A DNA stretch of 64,000 bases from Amoebidium appalachense. Lineage: Eukaryota; Ichthyosporea. The notes beneath the pieces are model-generated. The model was not told where the DNA came from. It did no database searches and saw nothing but the letters and a program-made list of their open reading frames with translations. The DNA is taken from assembly GCA_963693365.1 (NCBI GenBank), contig CAVNZM010000001.1, forward strand, positions 1,302,001 to 1,366,000. The letters are read 5' to 3'. The position numbers and the translations under genes are program-made. Shown here one piece after another: positions 12,823-25,505 of the stretch (its first letter is position 1; every line of letters starts with the position of its first letter).

Positions 12823-13203
12823 TCCCCCGCACAAAGAAGTCTGGCTTCGCCTACCTTGTGCATCTCTGAGAGATGAGCGCACTCTTTCAATAAATACTAA
12901 ATTCTATGTATTCTTATATATTGACTATTCCACTGTATCTCTTCCATTATACTATTCTAGGTGAGTGGGTTTTGTTTTGTGGAGTCTGCCACTAAACTCC
13001 AGGTTTTAGGGGGGAAAACACTCTCAGAAACCCCAAGGGCTCTACTCCTAGTCCCTTTTCGTGAACAATGAGCACATGGTCATGCTAGTCCAGCTAGCTT
13101 TTCTAGACCAGAGAGCGGGCGTGTGTGGTTTTGTGCCATTGTTTTGAGAATCGTTGTGGTATGCTGTGCCATCGCATCTGCATGGTTCGCATCTCAAACC
13201 ACT

Positions 13204-13204
<1 letters not shown>

Positions 13205-13239
<35 letters not shown>
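13205..13239. repeat. Poly-T tract
   Basis: A run of about 35 T. The flanks are ordinary sequence. It could be the tail of a minus-strand retroposed copy, but no body is recognised. Confidence 0.9.
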
Positions 13240-13689
13240 GTATAAGTTGTGGTACTACAAGTCTGTATGTACCGTGGCCATTGCCCAGAATCTGTTGCGT
13301 TTTCAGCCAGCAATAAAGCATGGAACGCCTTTACGCTTACATCTTTCGAGTTCTTAGAAAGTTAGGTCTGTTAGTTAGGGTTGCTCAAGTCTGTGGCACC
13401 CTACTACGTTCTTCTCTTTCTTTCCCTTTTGGATGCTCATGCAAGTGCGTCTCATTGCAGTATTGTCAGCTGTCTGCGTGACAAATTCTTGACAGGTCGC
13501 CAATGCGTGATGGATGGCGGAGTCTTGCAGAGTTCTGGCAATCGTAAAGTTTTGGCAGCGTCAGAGTGTGGAAGCGTGGAGAAGGAGAGAAACGAGAAGC
13601 GCGCTGCTGTAGTTCGTCTACTACTGCAGATGCCGTGCGCCATGAGTTCTTGCGCAGTGGAAGAGCAAGATCCAAAAAGTCTGCTACCA

Positions 13690-13886
13690 TCTAAAGAATG
13701 GAAAGACACTGTGAACAGTATGTTTCAGTGGTCCGTTTCGAGACTTGCCAGACTGACCTTCCGAGGTCTGTCTACCGTGTTTTATTTGCAGGTGGATAGA
13801 CATCAAGGTATCAGCGTGGATGGATATCCACCAATGTGAATATCGGTTTCGCTTATCGGCGAGTAGTCTGAGTGCTCATCAGCACA
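13690..13886 (+). repeat. Direct repeat, copy 2
   Basis: Second copy of the block at 12624-12822. The copies are separated by about 870 bp of unrelated sequence. An open frame that starts near 13.4 kb without an ATG runs into this copy, but I do not regard it as a gene. Confidence 0.9.
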
Positions 13887-14205
13887 AACCTCGGTCGAAG
13901 GCCTAGGTACTAGGGCCATCTAGTGAACTCGACTCAGATCTTCAATGATTCTTCATTGTTAGCATAGGCCTACACATGACTGATATTCAATGTTACCTTG
14001 ATTGATGTGGTCCTGACCCCACTCTCTGAGACTCGCTGCCGGGCCTCGCTTGCGCTTGCCCCGGCGCTCGCCATGGCAGGGCTCACTTTGCTCGCCCTGA
14101 TTGTGGTAACATCAGTGAAACATCATGACCCACATGTGTCACCTCCTTGCCGGAGCCATCTGGCATACTGATTGGCTTCTTCAATCGCGATCTCATGTAC
14201 TGCCG

Positions 14206-14337
14206 TCACCAAGAGTCCGATAAAAATTTTGAAATCCGCCGCCAAAAACACTGATTGGATAGCGGATATCCCGTCACCAAGAGTCCGTTTAGGAATTTTG
14301 AAATCCGCCGCCAAAAGCACTGATTGGATAGCGGATT
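14206..14337 (+). repeat. Two 70-bp repeat units left of a LINE
   Basis: Two units each carry GTCACCAAGAGTCCG, GAATTTTGAAATCCGCCGCC and ACTGATTGGATAGCGGAT. The same units recur at 15885-16037, on the other side of the LINE fragment. Confidence 0.9.
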
Positions 14338-15552
14338 TATGATCCTTAACATAGACAAATGTGGTGTTCTTGTACCTGATATAGCTAACAATTTACACAC
14401 ATTTACATTACCATCAAAACCTGTACCTATAGTTCCAGAATACAAATATCTTGGTGTTCCGGTTGATTCTGTTGGTGTTATGTTTCCCCATATGGTCAAA
14501 AAGAGGGTAGAGTTGGCTCGTAAGCGGTTAGCTTTCTTCTCGGCTAATATTTTTAAAGACACACCCCTCCATCCTTCTATTAGACTTACATTTATTCGCA
14601 CTTTTGTCTTCCCGGCATGTGAATATGGTTTACCCCTTCTCGCCGCTTGGATCAAGAAAGAGAGAACTAGAGCGCTTAAACCCTTGGCAAATTTCCTTGA
14701 AGCAGAAGTTGCCTCCTTTCTATCTAACAACTGTTGTAAACCTGGGCCTGTAACGCTCTCGATATATGGTCTGGTCCCAATAGCTGCTAGAGTATCCTAT
14801 CTCGCGCTGAAATTCAATAAGCACATAAGCCGCTTAAAGAAGTATTTGCCCTCCCACCCTCTCTTCTCTATCCGACCTGTCCCCTCCTCACCTCTCCCCT
14901 CTTTCCTCCCCTCTCTCTCCCCTTCTCCCCTGGGCACAAATACAAATAAACCCCGCAATAGTGTGTGTGTGACTTTGGACTGCCACTTACTTATTAAACA
15001 TGTACACAATCACAAGATAATCACGCAATATAACAAATGGAAAAAGATACCACACGACACTAGACCCGATGAAAGCATACACCTTGAAAAACTAAGCCTT
15101 ATGTCTCGTTTTATATATACTGACCGCCTCAACCATATTGCCAAATATGGCACTCGCAAGTGTATAACACCTAAATACATATTACCTTCCTGTAGAACTG
15201 GTCTTTCTCTAGCTGATGGTATTATTGATCAATTACCACGCTTTTACTGTACACGTGCTATACAGTGGAGATCTAATAAGTATAAGGTGGCATCATTTGC
15301 ATGCCCAAACAACACACACACACACCAGTTTAACCGGTCATGTATCGCCAAATGTAGTTTGATAGACCACATAATACCGCAACACACACACGTCACATTC
15401 ACAACAGACACCCAGAAAGATAGCCTACCTGTAAATTACAACATCCTTGATTTTATACTAAACACGCGTAACTACGACCTGTTTATTAGATGTATTGATT
15501 GGCTTGAGAAACACATCACTACAAAATTATAGCGCACGCGCACACACACACA

Positions 15553-15603
<51 letters not shown>

Positions 15604-15635
15604 CCAGCTGATACCGAGTGTCCCGAGGGGAGCCC

Positions 15636-15674
<39 letters not shown>
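14338..15674 (+). mobile_element. 5'-truncated LINE (non-LTR retrotransposon) with poly-A tail
   Basis: From ATG 14339 a frame runs to a stop at 15530-15532 (about 398 codons). It opens with RT blocks that follow the catalytic site of non-LTR elements (LNIDKCGVLVPD, EYKYLGVPVDSVG), then a thumb-like region (FIRTFVFPACEYGLPLL) and a long C-terminal part. The catalytic YxDD half and any endonuclease are missing, as in a 5'-truncated insertion. Downstream are a (CA)n array (about 15541-15602) and a pure A run (about 15640-15674), the expected 3' tail. Identical repeat units flank both sides. Confidence 0.75.
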
Positions 15675-15675
<1 letters not shown>

Positions 15676-15884
15676 GGGGAACCCCAACTAATTGATTTCT
15701 CCTTGTAGTCTTTATGGTGTCTCGTAGAGAAAGTAAACCCTGATATATAGTCACCACCCGACATCTATGTACGTGATCATGATATACCGCTGAGGGGATA
15801 TTCCGAGCAAACCCCCCCCCCCCCATACCTGAGACTGGTTCTCTTTGCCTCGAGTAAACAGCGTAAACCCCTAGCGGATCTCCC

Positions 15885-16037
15885 GTCACCAAGTGTCCTT
15901 GGCGAATTTTGAAATCCGCCGCCAACAACTGATTGGATAGCGGATCTTCCGTCACCAAGAGTCCGTTAGGAATTTTGAAATCTACCCGTTAGGAATTTTG
16001 AAATCTACCGCCAAAAACACTGATTGGATAGCGGCTC
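15885..16037 (+). repeat. 70-bp repeat units right of the LINE
   Basis: Two units of the family at 14206-14337; the second contains a small internal duplication of GTTAGGAATTTTGAAATCTACC-like sequence. The LINE appears to have landed in a tandem array of this unit. Confidence 0.85.
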
Positions 16038-17400
16038 TTTTTTTTGCAGCTGAGTCCTTTCCCCCCGACCCCTAATCTTCTTCAACCCAACCTCCGGTCA
16101 CGTGACCTCCAAACTAATGAGTCAAGTCAAGTCATTGAGGCTCTGCCACACCCCTGTTGGACCAAACATTGCAAGGCTACGGACCTCGCTGTAGAAGAAA
16201 CCACGCGGCAATACAGGAAGACATCTTACGTGAAAATAGGCCGATAAGTATTCCCGTCTTCTCCCCTCCCCCCAAACCCCACCCCCTCCCCTCCCTCCCC
16301 CCTCCCCCTCCCCGGGGTGGGTGGGTTCCACCTCCCCCTTCTTCCCCCCCCCCCCCCAAGGCAACCTCTTTGTAGGGATGGGTGGGAGGGGCCGGAGGGA
16401 GGGACCCACCTAGCGGGGGTGGGGTGGTGGTCCCCTCCCCCCTCCCCTCTCCCCCTCCCCCTCAACCCCGTGTGCGCACGATGGCTAAATATCTCCTTTC
16501 CACCCACCAACCTGTGTTCGGTACGGTCAAGTATCACAAAATAATATTTGAATGGGGGCAGCATCATCGTGCTCATCGTGCAGTTTTTCTTGCACGTGGC
16601 ACGTACACGTGAGGGGAACTTTCAAGGGGTTGGTCCCCCCCCTCCTTCCCCCCTCCATCCTCCCTCCCTCCCTTCCCCCCGCCCCCCCCCCCCCCCTTCC
16701 CGCTTCTGTCCTCCCAAATTACTACTTCCTCCCTCCCCCCCTCCCCCCGCCTTCCCCGTCGTCTAAAAACAAGAATCCCTTATACCAACTCAAAAACACG
16801 TTATATATAAGGCGGTTGTGCCACGAGTACTTAAATCCTAAAAGGTTCTTGTGCACTTTGCAGGGTCTGCGGCAGCAGCCAAGCTATTCGACGATTGTTG
16901 ACTTTTGTGTCAGCTGCTTTTAACACCCATTACTTCTCGTGTACGAGGTTCAACGGTTGCCGTGTTCTCCCTCACACTTCGGCTTTTTCTATCTGAGGGA
17001 CCCTCATCCTTACCCACACACAAAAGCACCGTGATGAACTTGGAACCATCGGCCAGTAATCACCACTAAGCACGACTGGCTGACTACTTGCTACCTGCCC
17101 CTTAGTCACTCCCAGAGTTCTTTTCGCTCATCTGTCCCATGCTTCTCCTTTTTCTGAACGGCTCCGAGTTTCTCTTTGAAAGGTCCCCCCCCATATTTGA
17201 GAGAATGCTCGTATTCGTACGATTTGTCTAATATCTGACGATTCTGCAGCATCCCTAAGACCCCCCCCCCCCCCCCCCCCCCCCCTCCCTTTCTCTCCCT
17301 CTCTCTCTCTCTCTCTTTTTTTTTTTTTTTTTTTTTTGGCGCCTGTTGTTTTGCTTGTCATTTTGTTGGTTTGGTTGATTACCTGTAATCTTCGCTTATT

Positions 17401-17437
<37 letters not shown>

Positions 17438-18042
17438 TGTGCGGGGTTGCACACACCGGTGCCTACTTTTCTTCCTACTGTTTTTCTCCGCACACTTCAT
17501 CTGTCCACTTCTGCATACCCCCTCTCATAGCTATAGACACACTTCACACATTGCGTTACGCGCACGCATGCACACACCGCTCTGTTGGCGACAGCTCCCT
17601 TGGAACCCATGCGGCATGTTACCCGCCGGCGTAACATAACTCGGACTATCGCTTTGGCTTTTTTCAAGCCCAAAGCAATTGATGATACCATAATTCCGGC
17701 TGACATCCGGGGGCATAGCTTTCCGTTTGAAGACGTTAAAGTTCCGCCCTTGTAAGCGTGTCACTACCCTGCGGCGTGGGTCAAATCTCATATTTTCCCC
17801 TCTGATTGCGAATTCTGCGGCCTTCGGGACTTAATTCTTTTCAGCTGGTGTAGTATATTAGTCAGGGAGGTAGCGATGGGGGAGCTTCCTAGGAGCCCCG
17901 TCTCCTGAGTTCCTATCTATATTTTCTTGCTTCTGCTTACTGCGGCAACTTTAACCCCCGGCCTTTCACACTGCTCTTGCCTGCATATGCAACCCTGCTC
18001 GTCTCTGATCAAGACGGGTGACCTACCCATGTTCAAGTGAAA
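16038..18042. other. Intergenic, low-complexity rich; no gene supported
   Basis: Contains C-rich tracts (16260-16360, 16630-16760), poly-C followed by (CT)n and poly-T at about 17263-17338, and (GT)n at about 17404-17433. I found no frame with protein-like features. Confidence 0.65.
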
Positions 18043-18224
18043 CAGTATCTGCGTTGGGTTTCGTAACGAGGTGAATAGGTCGAAACTCGGGTACTGTGGA
18101 TGACGTGGCCCCCCCCCCTGAGGATGGGCTCTGCTAATTGTGCATACTCTTTATGTATGGCTTGCATTCTGCATCGTGTTATCCGTTTTTTCTTGTGTTC
18201 TTCGTACTTTTTGACGCATTCAAA
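18043..18224 (+). repeat. Dispersed repeat, partner of 9841-10018
   Basis: Near-exact reverse complement of 9841-10018, ending in a poly-C tract (about 18225-18247). Confidence 0.85.
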
Positions 18225-18623
18225 CCCCCCCCCCCCCCCCCCCCCCCTCCCGCCCTGGGCCTGCACCGCTTCCCCACAGCCCCCTGAACACACGGCCATG
18301 ACGCTAGAGATTAGTGTAACGTCATCAATATTAGATTCAACTGAACTGAGCCATGCATATATTGATAGCGCTTCCCCTATATCCGGTTCGAAACATGGTA
18401 AAAAACAAGGCAGGGCCGTAGGGCACACTAAAACCAAAATATTAAATAACTGGAACATTCGTGCAGTAACAACATACATGCATTTTGTATAAAAGCTTTT
18501 ATATAATTTCTATGGCATCGTTTACTATTAGCCCCTCACAGTGGCCGCCAGGCAAACTCCAGTGACAGCTCCTCCTCCTCAACTACTTCATATATAAGGG
18601 ATTCTTGTTTTTGAAACCGGGGC

Positions 18624-18653
<30 letters not shown>

Positions 18654-18654
<1 letters not shown>

Positions 18655-18779
18655 GTTGGAATACGTCACTACGTAGGACAGCAAGAGTCTAGAAGTATGT
18701 ATGTGTCTTAGCCTTGTTTGTATTCGTGTCTGCTCTTCTTCTTTGTGCTCTCCCCCCTCTCTCCCTTTTTCTCTTTCCC

Positions 18780-18811
<32 letters not shown>

Positions 18812-19538
18812 TATCTCTCTCTCTCCCGTGTTTCTGTGTGCACGGATATCTCTAGATCTGTGCACACCTGGCTCCCTTGCCTGATAGGACTTATTGCATT
18901 TTATCTGTGTTTGCTCTCCTCTGTTTTTCTGAGAGTAGCGTGATTGGCTAGCTATATTCGTTGTCTTTGTTTTAGTTCAGAGTAGTTTAGTTTTAGTTCA
19001 AGATAGGATGACTCACCAATAGACGTGAGTGAGTACATCTATAGATCGTGATGTGCATTCCTGTCTATTAATAGATGTGTTATGATTGGACACTTTAGAT
19101 ATGTTTGGAATTCGTTTTATCATGATGTGTCTTCACTTTGAGAGTGTCGACTATTAGGAGGTATATGTATTTAGATGAGTTTCTTTATAGAGACGAGTAT
19201 AAAAATAGCTGTGTATTAATAGTGACAAGTTGTATAATTTACTAAAGTTATTTAAGTAAGTGTTTCTAAGCTTCAATTGTGTCGGAAGTTGGAATGTGTA
19301 TGCTCTATTGGAATGTATTTTTCTATTATCTGAAGGAACCGATTGGTTCTCTTCTTTTAGTTGAGATAAGATGATAAATGGCCAGTACAAAAAGTCCCGA
19401 GAGCAAAAATAAAAGTCAGTTGTTGTTGAAAAATTTCAAGTGTCGTGAACAACTCCGATTGCCCTCTCTTTATTGTGTTGGTCGTGTTTTACATGGCACC
19501 TCTGTGCACTCTGCTCCCTTAGACCCGTACAAAACAAC
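18654..19538 (+). mobile_element. Solo LTR, family B, longest copy
   Basis: It starts TGTTGGAATACGTCAC and ends near GTACAAAACAAC. It contains an internal pyrimidine tract with about 31 C at 18780-18810 and AGATCTGTGCACACCTGGC. Truncated copies are at 2573-3034 (minus) and 28559-28935 (plus). No internal region follows, so it is a solo LTR. Both edges abut G tracts, so a target duplication cannot be judged. Confidence 0.7.
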
Positions 19539-19736
19539 GGGGGGGGACCCACCCACCCCATTGGACAGGTGAATTCACCCCTTTGGAGGGCAGGGGGGAG
19601 ACCCACCACCCCTCCGGCTAGCAGGGGGAGGGGCGGGGGGGACCCACCACCCACCTGAGTAGGTGGGTCCCCCCCCCTGGGGAGGGGGGGCGGGGGGGGG
19701 GGGGGGGGGGGGGGGGGACCCACCCTGGGCCACCCC
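19539..19736. repeat. G-rich minisatellite of GGGACCCACC units
   Basis: Short units combining GGGG(A)CCCACC with their partial inverses (GGTGGGTCCCCC) and long G runs (about 19683-19717). Similar units occur at 21060-21180 and 16380-16440. The region can form hairpins and G-quadruplexes. Confidence 0.8.
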
Positions 19737-20248
19737 AAAGGCTGCAATTATTGGGCCATATCGGATAACCTGATCGTATGGTACTATGGTTTAACAGCGA
19801 TTTACATACATTCCCAAAACGCATAAACATTGAGGCTAACTAATAGAAGTCACTCTTGATCACCTGAAACTCAAGCTATGTCGTAAGGTCATACTTCCCC
19901 ATCCCCACCCCCCCGCCTGGGGCCCCCTGTCTCCCCCCCCCCCCCCCCCCCCCCCTTTCCCCGCCCCCCTCTCGTACTCGTCTCTAATGAGTCGCCCCAC
20001 CGCGCACACACACAGCACACACTTTCTGTCACGTATTCAAGTCACACGTACCTGCAAACATGTGTGCCACAAATGCACAATAGGTGCACAAACTATGAGC
20101 AGCGATGAGCACCCGGCATGAGCATGCAGATACACTCACCCACACCACACACACATACATTCCCCCCCACACAGATACGCACACGAACACTGCATATTCA
20201 GCAAGATAACTTTGCCCCAATAGTGACCTAAAAACAGTTGACCATTGC

Positions 20249-20893
<645 letters not shown>

Positions 20894-20914
20894 TGATGCT
20901 TGTGAGTGTATGTG

Positions 20915-21195
20915 GGGCCGGGGGGGGGGGGGGGGGGGGGAGGGAGGGGGGGGGGCATGTGCAACTTTGGTGGGTGTAAAAGTGACTCTGGCCATGAAAG
21001 CGCGCATGGCCCGGGCAGGCGGGCCGGGGGGAGAGAGGGGGGGGGAGGGGGGGGGGGGGGGGGGGGGACCCACTCATCCAGGTGGGGGGGGGGGAGGGGG
21101 GAGGACCTACCCCTGCGGCTGCTCCGCATGCGGGTGGGGGGACCCACCCCCGGAGGGGTGGGTGGGTCCCCTGGGGGAGGGGGGGTACCACCAGG
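20915..21195. repeat. G-rich tract with GGGACCCACC minisatellite units
   Basis: Poly-G blocks near 20920-20955 and 21025-21067, followed by GGGACCCAC units alternating with GGTGGGTCCC. Related to 19539-19736. Confidence 0.85.
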
Positions 21196-21606
21196 GCAAT
21201 TTATTATTTATTTTTTATATCCCCTTTTGTTCCTGGAGGTGCCCCAAGAGGCCCTCAGGGGGAACTACCGTCTTCCACCCAGCACCGACCGTACTCTAGC
21301 TAGGGTGCTACGATGCTAGTAGCTTAACTAACACACCTATAACAGTCCTAACTATATGTATACACTTTGCCCCGGGTATCACCCCAGCCACGCCGGTGGG
21401 TAGCACCAGGCTTCCCCTCCACTCAGAACCGACGTATAAACTCGAAAAACCGGGCTCTCATTGGTTAAAGTTTAGAGTGGTGGAATGTGTGGTGTGGTGT
21501 GGGTGGGTTTACGGGGGATGATGGTGTATGGTGGGGTCTGGTGTTGGTGGGTTGCTGCCTAGTAGTATATGGCGTTGCACATATTGGGTGGCTACGGTGT
21601 AATGAT

Positions 21607-21990
21607 CTAAGAGCCTAGGGTTGCAGTGTTGGTTTGTTCTATGTGTGTGTCTGCAGGTTGGGCATGCTGCCTGTGTGTGTGTGGGTTGTGTGGGTGTGTG
21701 CGGTTTGGGTTTCGATGGGGCTCTACGTCTCTGTTTACGTGTGATGTTGGAATGTTTGTGTTTGTGCATTTTAGGGTGTGTGTGTGGGAGGTCGTGTTAC
21801 GTGGTGTCCATATCTTTGAAAAGAAAGCTTGCAATTCTATGGTTATTTTAGCTAAAGTGGCACGTGCCGTGGGCTCTGTGGTGTCGAGATTTGTTAGTAG
21901 GGGATCCACGGATCGTGGGCAGAAACCCCGTGTGACCCACTTGATGTCCTCGGAGTCTGGTAGGCCGGGCTGCCCTACGATCCACTTGAG
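21607..21990 (-). pseudogene. Possible LINE C-terminal fragment
   Basis: The minus-strand frame reads LKWIVGQPGLPDSEDIKWVT, then TARATLAKITIELQAFFSKI followed by WTPRN. A helix ending in iW..RN is common at the end of non-LTR retrotransposon ORFs, and the remainder is T/H/P-rich low complexity. No RT catalytic motif is present, so the call is weak. Confidence 0.3.
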
Positions 21991-22878
21991 CTACTCACAC
22001 TGGGAGGTGACCGTGTGGGCTGTCTGCCGGTGTTGTGACGTGGGGGTCTTGGGGTGACGGGAGTGCAGCACGTTGTAGATGCAAGCCGTGATGGCCGTGG
22101 TCAGAGAGGGGGCTTCCTCGGCATGTGCCGAGCAGGACCAGCAGCAGGTTTCAGGACAAAAACAGGAAAAATTTCGGTCGTTTCTGTCCGAAATACTAAA
22201 TTCAGGTCAGAAACACCAAAAATAGTGAAAAACGAACAACGAAAAGCATGCGCCTAAGCAGAAAAAAGGACTTAAAAAAAAAGACTTCGAAATATTTTGT
22301 CATACTTGTCAGCATAAATGGATATTTGTGTTTTTTTAAGTGGCAAATGGTGTTTAAAGCACATAAAAAGAACAGCACATCCACTACACGGTAAATGTGA
22401 TACATGTATTGGCTTGTTCCTTATGGAAATTACTTCCCAAACAACATGTTCTGCACGATATTTTGTGTAACATGTATTGTAACAAAATTATAGGTCCCGA
22501 AAACATAAAAAAAGCGAGACACGGCAGGAGTGAGCCGACCGCAGCTGTTGTTGACATAAGAAAATGCTTTATTACAGGAAAAAAAACTTGCTGCCCACAC
22601 TCAGTATGGGAAAAGCCATTTACCAAAGCAGTAAAACAAGTTTTCGAAAGAGCAAAGAGGTAAAAGTAAAAATGCTCTAATGCATATTGATACAAAGAGG
22701 TGTTTACGTACGATAATATGAACAATTCTTGCAGACAGTTGCACACACCCGAAAAACAGCGCATATCCGTTGAGGCTCATACTTCATACGTACATGTAAG
22801 ATAATAAGGTCCTTCATAAACACTAACCTAAAGTGAATTATTGACAAAGGGGTTCATGTGGTCCAGCCTTTCCATATC
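21991..22878. other. No gene supported
   Basis: AT-rich single-copy-looking sequence. Short open frames (about 22384-22764) show no recognisable domain. Confidence 0.6.
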
Positions 22879-23425
22879 TGTTGTTTTGTGTGGGTAAACG
22901 GGGAAGCAGAGTGCACAGATGGGTGTTATGTTATACACAACACAGAGACACACGGGAGAAACACAACCGGAGAGGTGGAACGATTATTGGGGCCATAGGA
23001 AATGATTCGTTCACATCATACATTTATACATGTTCTTAACATAACACGTCTAAATATAAGTATTCCTAATAGTTGGAGTACATAGAACAATGCTACGTCG
23101 TGAGAAAAGAAGGAAAAGGAATGAGGATAGAAATGAATGGAATGGGAAAGGAATCGAATAGAATTAATGAGGAATGTAGATTACTATATTTGGGAAACTA
23201 CAACGAGATCTGATTGGATGACATATTTAGACATTGACACAAACGACAATACGTGTGCGCGGGCTAAATATCTTGATGTGTACACAGATCTAAGATATCG
23301 GTGTACACGGAAACAGAAAGGAAAGAAAGAAAGGAAGAAAGGGAAAGGGAAAAGGAAACAAACTACAACAAACTAATAAACAAATATAAAACTCAAGTCT
23401 TGCCGTGAATCATGGGAAGATGACA
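22879..23425 (-). mobile_element. Solo LTR, family A, with intact target duplication
   Basis: On the + strand it reads TGTTGTTTTGTGTGGG...GAAGATGACA, the reverse complement of LTR A. It is flanked by the identical 5 bp ATATC at 22874-22878 and 23426-23430. It is shorter (547 bp) than the 710-bp LTRs at 44.5 and 50.2 kb because an internal part is missing. A solo LTR with a target duplication is the usual product of LTR-LTR recombination. Confidence 0.92.
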
Positions 23426-23487
23426 ATATCCGACGATAGTCACAATTTAGACACACTAACATAGAGTCAATTGCTGAAAAAAACACT

Positions 23488-24010
23488 TCATGTGATCAAG
23501 CCAGGACAAAATACATACACGAACCATAAGGATAATGAATTGAAAATAAGAAATAAAAAAACGAAACAGGAAACACTCGAAGAAGAAGTAAACATACTCG
23601 CACGAAAAAAAACTGTCGTACTCGTAAAATACATGTTCATAAAAAAAACAGCCGTCGGTCTACATAACCAGATCCTCCTCCTCGGACCCTTCGTCCACAT
23701 CTTCTTGTCCCCCTCAAAAAACTCATCCTTCTTCCGGGCCGCCTTCTTTCCAATACCGAGTCCCAGCAGAGCCCTGCAGGAGGCGTCGTCCTCAAGCAAC
23801 TCTGCATCCTCTGAGTCTGACTGCGGAGGCGAAGGAGCGAGGTCCGGTGCATCCTTATACTTGTAGACGGGATCCTTGAAGTGTGACCCAACGTGATGCA
23901 ATTTTGGGGGCGGCAGACAGGTTGTCACGGTCCTTCGTGATCTTGCGGAAAATGTTGGCATCTGGATGGATCTTGGGGGTCAAGCCCATGAGACGGCAGT
24001 ACACGGTAAA
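23488..24010 (-). CDS. Hypothetical exon, acidic/basic tail, apparent 1-nt frameshift
   Basis: A pyrimidine-rich acceptor (TTCTTCTCGCAG, ending 24011) opens a frame FTVYCRLMGLTPKIHPDANI followed by ITKDRDNLSAAPK. It meets a stop soon after, while another frame from the same point reads HFKDPVYKYKDAPDLAPSPP, SDSEDAELLEDD and KKAARKKDEFFEGDKKMWTK. The change of frame falls next to a CCCCC-AAAA run, so an indel or sequence error is likely. I do not recognise the family. It is probably spliced to the exon at 24375-24674. Confidence 0.4.
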
Positions 24011-24374
24011 CTGCGAGAAGAAAAGGTGTGGGTGAAAACAAAACCAAAAAAAAACAAACGAAAAAGAGAATCAAATAGGGAAACAAAGCATAGCGATAAA
24101 TTATTATGTTCGAAAAGGAAAACAAGAAAAAAGTTGATGGTGAGCAGTTACTGGCATGTTTCAATGAAAAAAAAAAAAATAATATAGGGAGAAACAGAAT
24201 CAATGTAGAATGATTTACGGTAAGAGGCAAATGTTGTGAATTACAAATCAAATTAATAAGGATAAACCCCATGGTTAAACAAACCGAGATTCTGATTTAC
24301 TGCAAAGATTTTTTTTTTTTTTTTTTTTTTAAAAAAAAAGGAAGAAAAAAAAGATAGAAACAAGTGTCACTAAC

Positions 24375-24674
24375 CTCTGCTTCCGTGAACGGCAACTGAA
24401 GTTTCCAACTCCGGTTGGGCGTGTTCCCGATCGAGCCGTCAAATGCGGGAGCTCGTCCATGAGGAGCCACACCGGTCTCTGCAAGCCGGGGACGGAACTG
24501 GCGACCAATTTCCTCCAACGACGATGGGGGGGTGATCGTAGTGAAATCGGCCGGTAGGTCCATGCCAGCCTTGGCCGTATCATCATACGTGGCAAACTGA
24601 ACAAGATGGACGACACGGCTATGAAAGCAGCTCTTCACCTGGCCTTTGATCCGACCACAGTCGGTGGGTGCCAC
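24375..24674 (-). CDS. Hypothetical exon upstream of 23488-24010
   Basis: The minus-strand frame reads VVHLVQFATYDDTAKAGMDL, then PPSSLEEIGRQFRPRLAETG and WKLQLPFTEAE, and ends at a strong donor (GCAGAG|GTTAGT at 24374-24375). Composition and the donor argue for a real exon. The 5' border was not fixed; GCCAG|GTGAAG near 24630 is a possible acceptor. Function unknown. Confidence 0.45.
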
Positions 24675-24893
24675 TCACTCTTGTCATTTAGAAGATAACG
24701 ATTGGTTTTTTTCCTCCAACTTTATGAAAGATGTTTGTTTGTATGCACGGTTGAAAATTGCGCTTATGTTTGCAAACGTTTACGAGGATCACTACTTGCT
24801 GTCATCAGTGAACAATTGCAATGAATCCTTTCTACAATCTTTTTGCTTTTTTAAAATTAATTTTTCCTAACACATTCGCTTGGTCTCATACAG

Positions 24894-25142
24894 AGCACCA
24901 GGTCATGATGGAGAAGGCACATGAAAAGTTCGGTAACAACATCACCAATGCAGAGGCATCCAAGAACATTATAAAAAACAGTTTGGACGTTGTCAAAACC
25001 AATGCCTTTGTTGAGGAGGTTGCGGTTTCCGCTACAGATGCTGCTGCTGGAGCCCACAACCTTGCGGGTGCCTTCATCTACAGCGCATGGGCCAAACTGG
25101 GAAAAAACCCATATATTGAACCACGTGCCGTAATCTTCTTTG
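24894..25142 (+). CDS. Hypothetical exon, alanine-rich helical
   Basis: An acceptor (TCTCATACAG) and a donor (TTCTTTG|GTATGT) enclose 249 bases (83 codons) reading HQVMMEKAHEKFGNNITNAE, then KNSLDVVKTNAFVEEVAVSA and AGAFIYSAWAKLGKNPYIEP. The exon length is a multiple of three. It lies on the strand opposite to the neighbouring hypothetical exons. I do not recognise the family. Confidence 0.4.
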
Positions 25143-25505
25143 GTATGTTTCTGCTCCACCTTTTCCTCTTGCCCCTCCTTCCCCTTTCTCCACCTTTCGG
25201 CCTCAGGGGGGTTAGGGAATTGGATAAGTCGGAAATATTCTCTGGTTTACCTAATGTCAAAACTCTTTATTTTCGACACATTAGCCAATTAATTCTTTTT
25301 GCCCCTCTTATTTCCTATTATGAATTTTTGTGTTTTTATTGTCTCAAATTTCAATTATAGGAAGTCTTTTTTTCAGTTTTATTCAATGTCCTCACTCATA
25401 TTCTAACCAGATCTGGACGTTAATGCCGTGGCCTGAAGCTGATTGTATTTTTATTTTGCCTTGTTTGCGCCTGAAATGATTTAGGCGCTACCTTTTTGAT
25501 TAATT

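Noticed and set aside
13381-13839. 152-codon open frame on the + strand
   Set aside because: It has no ATG at its start, no domain, and its end lies in a repeated block; chance frame is more likely.
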